This document shows positions 55,063 to 62,032 of a stretch of 64,000 nt of DNA, piece after piece (position 1 is the first letter of the stretch; every line of letters starts with the position of its first letter). The DNA comes from Alopecurus myosuroides. Taxonomy: Eukaryota; Streptophyta; Magnoliopsida; Poales; Poaceae. The stretch covers positions 16,301,639 to 16,365,638 of the forward strand of contig CM054062.1 of the NCBI GenBank assembly GCA_028641055.1, in the 5' to 3' direction. The notes under the pieces were generated by a model. It did no database searches. It saw only the letters and a program-made list of their open reading frames with translations, and was not told the origin of the DNA. The translations under genes were made by a program, and so were the position numbers.

Positions 55063-55131
55063 CACGTGTCATGATGACGTCATTAAAAAAAACTCGTCAA
55101 CACGTGGCCAGGTGACGTCATGATGACGTCA
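55063..55131. promoter_or_regulatory. Cluster of TGACGTCA and CACGTG sites
   Basis: Within 69 bp there are three TGACGTCA palindromes (55075, 55113, 55124) and two CACGTG G-boxes (55063, 55101). Both are known bZIP-binding cores. The cluster sits between the TnpA coding start and a GC-rich leader. Confidence 0.65.
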
Positions 55132-55140
55132 CCCCTGGCG

Positions 55141-55668
55141 TCACACGGTGGCTGGCGGTGGCAGTTTAGGCTCTCGGGTCTCCGGCGATTCCGACGATTC
55201 CGGCCACGGGGGAGGGAACGGAGATGGGGAGGAGGCCACTGTGGTGCTCGCCACGGGGGAGGGGACGGAGATGGGGACAAGGCCACGGCCACTGTTGTCT
55301 CGCCGGCGGCGAATCTGGCCGCGGTAGCGAGCGCGAGGGCGGCGCGTTCTCAGTTCGTGGTCGCCGTTCGAGGGCGGCGCGTTCGCGCGTGATTCGTGGT
55401 CTCCGTTCGATGGCGTTGGATCTAGGGCGGCGGCGACGGCCCGCGGGGAACCTACCGGAGAGACGGCGACGGGACGGGGGCGGAGCAGGGTGGAGGCGGT
55501 GGAGAGAAGGGCTCGACGACGGCGACGGCGACGGCGATGGAGACGGCGCGGTCCTCTGCGCGGGCGACGGCGACGGCGACGGCGACGGGGCAGAAGACGA
55601 GCAGGCGCCGGCGCGAGGGAAGACGAGGGTTTGTGACTTAGAAAATTTTGGGGCAGGAAGGCATCGCA
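55141..55668 (-). other. GC-rich leader or captured segment of the TnpA-like gene
   Basis: A CpG-rich block with (GGCGAC)n-like runs. ORFs on both strands are long but repetitive (RRRRR or GDGDGDG) and carry no domain. On the minus strand it begins 7 bp after a TATA-like box and contains CAAACCCTCGTCTTCCC, as plant leaders often do. A splice acceptor CTGCAG/GAGTGACATATGG just before the ATG at 54655 makes it likely to be a spliced 5' leader. Confidence 0.5.
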
Positions 55669-55678
55669 CATATATAGG
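55669..55678 (-). promoter_or_regulatory. TATA box for the TnpA-like gene
   Basis: CCTATATATG on the minus strand, 6 bp after the internal TTTAGTCCC array. Confidence 0.6.
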
Positions 55679-55683
55679 TCCAG

Positions 55684-55863
55684 CCTTTAGTCCCGGGTGG
55701 TGTCACGAACCGGGACTAAAGGTCCCCTGGGGTACCCTCCGCGGGCCTTTAGTCCCGGTTGGTGTCACGAACCGGGACTAAAGGTGAAAATTTTCGCGGC
55801 GTTCTCGTTCCCGCGCAGAACGAGCCTTTAGTCCCGGTTCGTGACACCAACCGCGACTAAAGG
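55684..55863. repeat. Internal array of three subterminal-type inverted repeats
   Basis: Three about 39-bp palindromes of form CCTTTAGTCCCGG...CCGGGACTAAAGG lie at 55684-55722, 55746-55784 and 55824-55863. They are the same unit as at the transposon ends, but lie more than 5 kb inside. Confidence 0.9.
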
Positions 55864-56142
55864 TTGTTATTCGAATAGAAATAATAGATGCGTGCAACCT
55901 TAAAAATACAAATAATATATCAGAAAATTCAGAAAAATAAAACTAATTCTTTTTCCAATCTTAAAAATACAAATAATATATCAGAAAATTCAGAAAAATA
56001 GAACTAATTCTTTTTCCAATCTTAAAAATTCCCATAGATAAAAAAGGCAGTACATAATGGCAAGAGTGGATCTAAACCTAAACGGAGAGCATAGATGCAT
56101 GCATGATCTGATATCTGCTGCTAGTCATACTCCTGCCTAGGC

Positions 56143-56595
56143 CTACGACATGAGAAAATTCAGGGCCCAGGACTGGGCCTGAGGGTAGCGCAGGCGGGGG
56201 TTATCGCCGGCCCTGATGTAGTCCATGACGCTCTGTAGAGTCCGGCCGGACCACCATAGCCGACGACCGGCCTCGTGAAAGTTCCCAGGAGGCAGGCCGT
56301 CCTCCTCATACCTGGCGAGCGCCCTCTCACGCCGATTGATGAAGAAGGCATCCCAAGTATGTTGGTTATCGGGATGCCAGTTGGGATCTCTCCGCTGCTC
56401 CGGCGTGAGATCGTGGTAGTAATGGTTCGTGATGGCCGCCCGACGTGCCACACCTTGAGGAAGAGGAGGGACCGGCACTCCTCCGGCGCTCAGCATCCAA
56501 CCGGCGGGAACACTGTAGCCGGGCGGGCAGGGGTAGTTCGAGGCGGAAAGTGCCTCGGCCTGGATGAATGTTAGAGTGGGTACGGTAGAAGCCAT
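56143..56595 (-). CDS. Unknown conserved-looking gene carried by the CACTA element, 150 aa
   Basis: I choose the ATG at 56595 (MASTVPTLTFIQAEA) because the region upstream reads as a leader after a TATA box; an ATG at 56640 is also in frame. The protein has NYPCPPGYSVPAGW, DPNWHPDNQHTWDAFFINRR, GNFHEAGRRLWWSGRTLQ and DNPRLRYPQ. It is rich in Trp, Pro and Arg. I do not recognise a domain. I have an impression of many similar grass proteins annotated as hypothetical, but cannot verify this. The intact frame within a transposon of broken transposase frames is notable. Confidence 0.6.
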   Translation of the reverse strand: MASTVPTLTFIQAEALSASNYPCPPGYSVPAGWMLSAGGVPVPPLPQGVARRAAITNHYYHDLTPEQRRDPNWHPDNQHTWDAFFINRRERALARYEEDGLPPGNFHEAGRRLWWSGRTLQSVMDYIRAGDNPRLRYPQAQSWALNFLMS

Positions 56596-56644
56596 ATGAG
56601 AGTGGTGAGTTTGTATGTGTTTATGCCAATGGTGTGGCAATGCA

Positions 56645-56655
56645 CATATATATAG
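56645..56655 (-). promoter_or_regulatory. TATA box for the 150-aa gene
   Basis: CTATATATATG on the minus strand, 50 bp upstream of the ATG at 56595 and 16 bp after the array at 56671. Confidence 0.6.
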
Positions 56656-56670
56656 CGAGAAGAAAACATC

Positions 56671-56710
56671 CCTTTAGTCCCGGTTGGGGACACCAACCGG
56701 GACTAAATGG
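56671..56710. repeat. Internal subterminal-type inverted repeat
   Basis: CCTTTAGTCCCGGTTGGGGA...CAACCGGGACTAAATGG, a single palindromic unit. Confidence 0.9.
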
Positions 56711-57185
56711 GTTAGGGTTTCGTTTGGACCAATCAGATAGAATCACACGGATCGTGTGTTTCTTTAAAGCGCTTGTGAGTCGTTGGATCCGGGGTGTGTT
56801 TCTTTTGAGCTGTTGTGAGCCGTTCGATCAGGGCTACGGTGTGTTTCTTTCGAGTTGTTGTGAGCCGTTGGATGAGGTGGTTTCTTAACCGTTGGATCAT
56901 AACCCTAGCACAACACTTTGTGAGCCAGATGACCCTATATATAGCCCACCTTCATACACCGGACAGTTCATCGAGCAAATACAAAACATCCGGATTCGCC
57001 ATCATACGTCCTACCGTGCATTTGGTATGCATATTGCACTGAGTAGCCACGGTAGGGCTGTATGATGGTGATACCGATTGTTTTGTTCTACACCCCCCCT
57101 TTAACACATCCATCCATGCTTGGGTCAGTGTTCACTTTGAGCTCGGGTAGTAATGTGCAACTATTTGCTTGGTTGTGTTAGGGTG

Positions 57186-57265
57186 GCGCGTGGCGCGGGA
57201 ATTGTGACGCGTGGCGCGGGAGTTGCGACGCGTGGCGCGGTAGTTTGTGACGCGTGGCCAGGAGG
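57186..57265 (+). promoter_or_regulatory. Four tandem GACGCGTGGCGCGG repeats upstream of the AP2-like gene
   Basis: Four imperfect units of about 21 bp. They contain ACGCGT, a CGCG-box core known to bind CAMTA factors, and, in two units, GGCGCGGGA, whose complement resembles the E2F site TTTCCCGC. They lie directly upstream of TATAAA. Confidence 0.65.
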
Positions 57266-57270
57266 GCGCG

Positions 57271-57277
57271 GTATAAA
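57271..57277 (+). promoter_or_regulatory. TATA box of the AP2-like gene
   Basis: GTATAAACTG, with TATAAA at 57272-57277, lies 54 bp upstream of the ATG. Confidence 0.65.
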
Positions 57278-57330
57278 CTGTCGCGCCTCGAGCGCGTCTT
57301 CTCCTCTCCACGCACCGTCGCGCTTCCACC

Positions 57331-57981
57331 ATGCCTCCGAGGAGGAACAGCACCACCGGCTTCCGCGGCGTCCGAGCACGGCAGAACGGAATGTTCAGCG
57401 CAGATATCCGCTGGGGGGACGACCGCATCCCCCTCGGCACCTTTGCGACGGCGGCGGAGGCAGCCCGCGCCTGGGACGCGGCGGCCTGGCGCCTCAACCG
57501 CCCGCGGTCGCTAATGAACTTCAACGACTGCCACACCGTCTGGGAAGCGGAGGCCAGGGCGCCGAAGCCGCAGATCATCACTGCCGCCGACCACCTCCAC
57601 CTCCGCCACCGCGCGTTTCAGGGCCTAGTCGACGCCAGGGAAGACCGCGTCGTCCGCGAGTATTACCGGAACAACCCGGTGGAGGAGAGCGCCGACGAGG
57701 AGCTCTGGCAGACCCGCGCGGCTCAGCGGGCGGAGCGCCGCCTCGAACGCCACCTCGCGTTAGATGCCGCTCGGGAGGCGAGGACGAGGGCGCTGCAGGA
57801 GCTTCGTCGGGCCGACCGCGCCGGCGAAGTCTGGGCCTCCGACGATCCGAGGTGGGGGCCTATCTCGGACATACCATCATGCACCTCCGACGACGACGAG
57901 GAGGTCACGGACGAGTTCGGCGACGATGATGACCCGGAGGAGGTCACCGACGAGTTCCCCGACGACGACGGCGAGGAGTAG
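57331..57981 (+). CDS. AP2/ERF-domain-like protein carried by the CACTA element, 216 aa
   Basis: Single exon starting in CCACCATGCC. Residues about 10-68 form an AP2-like domain: GFRGVRARQNGMFSADIR, then LGTFATAAEAARAWDAAAW and NF. The YRG-type element, the Trp-equivalent and the RAYD-type element are recognisable (here WDAAAW). Some usual residues differ: GMFSADIR instead of GKWAAEIR. The middle is Arg/Ala-rich helix. The C-terminus is acidic with a doubled EEVTDEF.DDD, which could act as an activation region. A poly(A) signal AATAAA lies at 58004. It converges on the transposase. Related AP2-like genes are multicopy in grasses as I recall. Whether it acts as a transcription factor is unknown. 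Confidence 0.75.
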   Translation: MPPRRNSTTGFRGVRARQNGMFSADIRWGDDRIPLGTFATAAEAARAWDAAAWRLNRPRSLMNFNDCHTVWEAEARAPKPQIITAADHLHLRHRAFQGLVDAREDRVVREYYRNNPVEESADEELWQTRAAQRAERRLERHLALDAAREARTRALQELRRADRAGEVWASDDPRWGPISDIPSCTSDDDEEVTDEFGDDDDPEEVTDEFPDDDGEE

Positions 57982-58003
57982 TGTTCGTCTGTTTTCTCTT
58001 TTT

Positions 58004-58009
58004 AATAAA
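58004..58009 (+). terminator. Poly(A) signal of the AP2-like gene
   Basis: AATAAA, 23 bp after the stop codon, in TTTTTAATAAAAG. Confidence 0.6.
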
Positions 58010-58167
58010 AGAATTTGCATTCCGGCGACACTGCGGCGCGCTAGCGCGTCTGTTTTCTGTTTTTAGTAAAAGTTTGGTACAATAAATTAATTAGAGATAA
58101 TATAATTCAAAATGATCCATTAAACATGATCCATTCAACAAAGTTTGGTACAATAAATTATTACACA

Positions 58168-59859
58168 TCAATTCTTCCCTTGTGTCCCCGCTTTCTTACG
58201 ATTTGGACGTATCCATGGAGCATCCTCATCATTTAACTTAATGCTTGGGTCAGAGTTCACTTTGAAGGGCGGAATTTCACCAAACATATTATAATCTTCT
58301 GACATGTCTGTCTTGTCCTCCACTCCCACGATGTTTCTTTTCCCTGAAAGAACAATGTGACGCTTTGGATCATCGCATGATGCACTGATCGTTTTCTTAT
58401 CTTTCCGTTTCCTCGGTTTGCTACTCATGTCCTTCAAATAGAAAACCTGAGCGACATCTTTGGCTAGGACGAATGGTTCGTCAAGGTAACCAAGATTGTC
58501 GAAATCCACCATTGTCATTCCGTATTGCTCGTCCACCTTTACCCCACCTCCTGTTAGCTTGAACCATTTGCACCGGAACAAAGGGACCTTAAAATAGGGT
58601 CCATAGTCAAGTTCCCATATCTCCTCTATGTAACCATAATATGTGACCTTTTGCCCAATCTCGGTTGCTGCATCAAAGCGGACACCACTGTTTTGGTTGG
58701 TGCTCTTTTTATCTTGGGAGATCGTGTAAAATGTATTCCCATTAATCTCGTACCCTTGGAAAGTCGTGATAGTCGAAGATGGTGTCTTGGCCAACATGTA
58801 CAGCTGATCTTCAACATCATTGTCATTCATTAAATGTTTTCGCAACCAACTGCCGAAAGTCTCCATGTGGGCCTTTCTAATCCATGATTCAGGCTTCCTC
58901 GGGTTGTTCGAGCGTAAAATATTCTTGTGTTGCTCGAAGTACGGAGCCACCAAGCTCGAATTTTGCAGAACTGTGTAGTGTGCTTCAGTCATAGAATGAC
59001 CGTCCATACATATCGTTGATTTCCTTCCGATCGTGCCTCTTCCACTTAGTCTCCCCTCGTGCCGCGATTGAGGAATACCAATCGGCTTAAGGTCAGGAAC
59101 ATAGTCAATACAGAACTCAATTACCTCCTCATTTCCATAGCCCTTTACGATGCTTCCTTCTGGCCTAGCACGATTACGAACATATTTCTTTAATACTCCC
59201 ATAAACCTCTCGAAGGGGAACATATTGTGTAGAAATACAGGACCGAGAATGGAAATCTCTTCGACTAGGTGGACCAGGAGGTGCGTCATAATATCGAAGA
59301 AGGATGGTGGAAACAGCAACTCAAAACTGATAAGACATTGGACCACATCGTTCTGTAACCGTGGTAGATCTTCTGGACTGATTACCTTCTGAGAGATTGC
59401 ATTGAGGAATGCACACAGCTTCACAATGGCTACTCGAACATTTTCCTGTAGGAGGCCCCTCAAAGCAATCGGAAGCAATTGCGTCATAATCACGTGGCAG
59501 TCGTGAGACTTCAGGTTTTGGAACTTTTTGTCCGCCATGTTTATTATTCCCTTTATATTCGACGAGAAGCCAGACGGGAACTTCATACTGCTCAGGCATT
59601 CAAAAAAAATGACCTTCTCTTCTTTCGTAAGAGCGTAGCTGGCACGACCTTGAAACCATTCCGGATGCCGGTCATCTGGGTCTTTCAAAAGTTGTTGATC
59701 CCGCCGTGCTTCCTTTGTATCCTTTGTCTTCCCATACACGCCCAAGAAGCTTAGCAGGTTCACGCAAACATTCTTCGTAACATGCATCACGTCGATTGCA
59801 GAGCGGACATCTAGGACTTTCCAATACTGTAGCTCCCAAAATATCGATTTTTTTTCCAC
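58168..59859 (-). CDS. TNP2-type CACTA transposase, C-terminal part
   Basis: Continues the transposase after the frame change at 59848-59855. It has DVMHVTKNVCVNLLSFLG, then PIALRGLLQENVRVAIVKLC with HLLVHLVEEI and FPFERFMGVLKKYVRN (the DUF4218 type), and YYGYIEEIWELDYG with VPLFRCKWF and AKDVAQVFYLKD (the DUF4216 type). The tail is basic (RKRKDKK) and ends PNRKKAGTQGKN. The order and length (about 560 residues) fit complete grass TNP2 proteins. The reading frame itself is intact. Confidence 0.9.
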   Translation of the reverse strand: MEKKSIFWELQYWKVLDVRSAIDVMHVTKNVCVNLLSFLGVYGKTKDTKEARRDQQLLKDPDDRHPEWFQGRASYALTKEEKVIFFECLSSMKFPSGFSSNIKGIINMADKKFQNLKSHDCHVIMTQLLPIALRGLLQENVRVAIVKLCAFLNAISQKVISPEDLPRLQNDVVQCLISFELLFPPSFFDIMTHLLVHLVEEISILGPVFLHNMFPFERFMGVLKKYVRNRARPEGSIVKGYGNEEVIEFCIDYVPDLKPIGIPQSRHEGRLSGRGTIGRKSTICMDGHSMTEAHYTVLQNSSLVAPYFEQHKNILRSNNPRKPESWIRKAHMETFGSWLRKHLMNDNDVEDQLYMLAKTPSSTITTFQGYEINGNTFYTISQDKKSTNQNSGVRFDAATEIGQKVTYYGYIEEIWELDYGPYFKVPLFRCKWFKLTGGGVKVDEQYGMTMVDFDNLGYLDEPFVLAKDVAQVFYLKDMSSKPRKRKDKKTISASCDDPKRHIVLSGKRNIVGVEDKTDMSEDYNMFGEIPPFKVNSDPSIKLNDEDAPWIRPNRKKAGTQGKN

Positions 59860-61502
59860 ATGGGTACGTGCCCGTCAACTCCCTGCGGAACTGATTGTCC
59901 GCCAGGACCCTTTCCAAAGATGACATTCAAATCCTTGACCATATCAAATATCTCAGCTCCAGTACGTTCCGCAGGCTTCGGCCGGTGATCTGCCTTGCCG
60001 TTGAAATGCTTGCCTTTCTTTCTTACGTTATGATTTCGGGGAAGAAATCGACGATGACCCAGGTACACGTTCTTCCTACAGTTATCCAAAAATACACTTT
60101 CAGTCTCATGTAAGCAGTGCGTGCATACTTTGTATCCCTTATTTGACTGTCCAGAAAGGTTACTGAGAGCAGGCCAATCGTTGATGGTTACAAAAAGCAA
60201 CGCTCGTAGGTTAAATTCCTCTTCTTTGTGCTCATCCCACACATGTACACCAGGTTTGCCCCACAATTGTAAAAGTTCATCAACTAATGGCCTTAGGTAC
60301 ACATCGATGTCGTTGCCGGGTTGCTTCGGACCTTGGATGAGCACTGGCATCATAATGAACTTCCGCTTCATGCACAACCAAGGAGGAAGGTTGTAGATGC
60401 ATAGAGTCACGGGCCAGGTGCTATGGCTGGAGCTCTGCTCGCCAAAAGGATTCATGCCATCAGTACTTAGACCAAATCTTATGTTCCTTGCGTCAGCTGC
60501 AAAATCTTTGAACTCTCTGTCGATCTTTCTCCATTGCGTTCCATCAGCGGGGTGTCTCAACTCCCCGTCGGACTTACGGTCCTCTTTGTGCCATCGCAAC
60601 AACTTGGAATGATCTTTGTTCCTGAACAGACGTTTCAACCGAGGTATTATAGGAGCATACCACATCACCTTGGCGGGAACCCTCTTCCTGGGTTTCTCGC
60701 CCTCAACATCGTCACCAGGGTCATCGCCTCTGATCTTATAACGCAATGCAGTGCATACAGGGCATTCATTCAAATCCTCGTATGCACCGCGGTAGAGGAC
60801 GCAGTCGTTAATGCATGCATGTATCTTCAGAATCTCTAAACCTAGAGGGCACACAACCTTCTTTGCTTCGTACGTACTGGTCGGCAACTCGTTATTCTTC
60901 GGAAACATATTCTTCAACATTTTCAGCAAATTTTCAAATGATGAGTCAGCTACACCTTCCCGTGCCTTCCATTTCAGCAAATCCAGTGTGCAGCCCAGCT
61001 TTTTCAGACTATTGTCGCATCCTGGGTACAGTGACTTCGTGTGATCCTCTAACATGCGATCCAAATTCTCCCTCTCCTTGTCAGTTTCGCAGCGTCTCCG
61101 TGCATCAGCAATGGTCCGACCAAGATCATCAGCGGGCTCATCATGTGCCTCTTCTTCACCTTCACCAAACCCTTCCCCACCTTCAGCATCATCCTCCATG
61201 AAAGTATCACCGAAAAGGTCATGATAGTTGAAATCGATATCATCCTCTTCTTCATCTTCTTCCATTCTAACCCCTCTTTCTCCATGCTTGGTCCAACAAT
61301 TATAGCTTGGCATGAAACCGTGCCGAAGCAGGTGCATGTGAACGACTCTTGAGGAGGAGTGACCCTTCTCATTCTTACATTCAGCACATGGACACATAAT
61401 AAAACCTCGCTGCTTGTTCGCATTTGCCACTACGAGGAAATCTTTCAAACCCGTAGTGAACTCACCGGAGAGTCGGTTACCGTACATCCATTGCCGATTC
61501 AT
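59811..61502 (-). CDS. TNP2-type CACTA transposase, N-terminal part
   Basis: The start ATG at 61502 follows an acceptor-like AATGCAG. It begins MNRQWMYGNRLSGEFTTG with CPCAECKNEKGH (transposase-associated zinc-finger-like domain, residues 1-75), then a long acidic stretch, and the tnp2 core: CPLGLEILKIHACINDCVLY, LRHPADGTQWRKID, RFGLSTDGMNPFG, LPPWLCMKRKFIMMPVLI, VWDEHKEEEFNLRALL. It probably cuts the element ends. It is followed by a frame change in a run of eight A (59848-59855 on the minus strand), after which the C-terminal part continues. Confidence 0.9.
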   Translation of the reverse strand: MNRQWMYGNRLSGEFTTGLKDFLVVANANKQRGFIMCPCAECKNEKGHSSSRVVHMHLLRHGFMPSYNCWTKHGERGVRMEEDEEEDDIDFNYHDLFGDTFMEDDAEGGEGFGEGEEEAHDEPADDLGRTIADARRRCETDKERENLDRMLEDHTKSLYPGCDNSLKKLGCTLDLLKWKAREGVADSSFENLLKMLKNMFPKNNELPTSTYEAKKVVCPLGLEILKIHACINDCVLYRGAYEDLNECPVCTALRYKIRGDDPGDDVEGEKPRKRVPAKVMWYAPIIPRLKRLFRNKDHSKLLRWHKEDRKSDGELRHPADGTQWRKIDREFKDFAADARNIRFGLSTDGMNPFGEQSSSHSTWPVTLCIYNLPPWLCMKRKFIMMPVLIQGPKQPGNDIDVYLRPLVDELLQLWGKPGVHVWDEHKEEEFNLRALLFVTINDWPALSNLSGQSNKGYKVCTHCLHETESVFLDNCRKNVYLGHRRFLPRNHNVRKKGKHFNGKADHRPKPAERTGAEIFDMVKDLNVIFGKGPGGQSVPQGVDGHVPMWKKNRYFGSYSIGKS

Positions 61503-61763
61503 CTGCATTATTATTATATAAAGTATATAATTAACCATCATGCATCTGTTAAACTAACTAGCTAGCTGGAAATAATACAAATCATGAAAGGTTCAAGTTG
61601 CTAACCGCGATCACGGAGGTAAAATAAATGAAAACGCTCAAGTGTGTTTCATGCTATGGGGCATTTCATCGAACACCTTGTGTGCATAGTAGGAACCAAA
61701 AGCATACCCACCACCCCCTTGTGAATATTGTGAGCAAATGTGGCCAAGTGCAGCGAGCTGAGT

Positions 61764-61775
61764 CCTATATATAGG
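61764..61775 (-). promoter_or_regulatory. TATA box of the TNP2 gene
   Basis: CCTATATATAGG lies 6 bp after the right subterminal array (reading on the minus strand). The leader to the ATG at 61502 is about 240 bp and ends in an acceptor-like AATGCAG, so a leader intron is likely. Confidence 0.65.
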
Positions 61776-61781
61776 GATGGG

Positions 61782-62032
61782 CCTTTAGTCCCGGTTCACC
61801 TGGACAATCGCGGCTAAAGGCCGTGGGGCCGGCCCGAGGACCTATTAGTCCCCGTTGGTCTGGCCAACCGGGACTAAAGCCCCTCCCCTCCGCCAGCTGT
61901 GGGCCGAGCGCGCTGGGCCCAGACTATTGGTCGCGGGTCTCGTCCCGAACCGTGACTAAAGACCCCTATGGTCGCGGGTCCATTATTTTGGGGACTAATG
62001 GGGGCGTACCGAAGTCCTATTTTCTACCAGTG
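61782..62032. repeat. Right subterminal repeats and terminal inverted repeat
   Basis: Contains CCTTTAGTCCCGGTTCACC, ATTAGTCCCCGTTGGTCTGG, CCAACCGGGACTAAAG and degenerate copies, and ends CCTATTTTCTACCAGTG. Confidence 0.9.

Larger units (their letters stand above)
50241..62032 (-). mobile_element. Complete CACTA (En/Spm) transposon, 11.8 kb, with captured genes
   Basis: The ends are CACTAGTAGAAAATAGG and, inverted, CACTGGTAGAAAATAGG. The flanking 3-bp duplication is GAC (50238-50240 and 62033-62035). Subterminal inverted repeats of TTTAGTCCCGGTT type fill both ends and also occur internally at 55684-55863 and 56671-56710. It carries, from right to left, a TNP2 transposase, an AP2/ERF-like gene, an unknown gene and a TnpA-like/Ulp1 gene. 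Each transposase-type gene has one homopolymer frameshift as sequenced. Known: grass CACTA elements often carry host gene pieces. Confidence 0.95.

Noticed and set aside
55141..55781. ORFs of 165-185 codons on both strands in the CACTA element
   Set aside because: Low-complexity Arg or Gly-Asp runs from (GGCGAC)n-like DNA. Plus- and minus-strand ORFs conflict. The block fits a 5' leader better.
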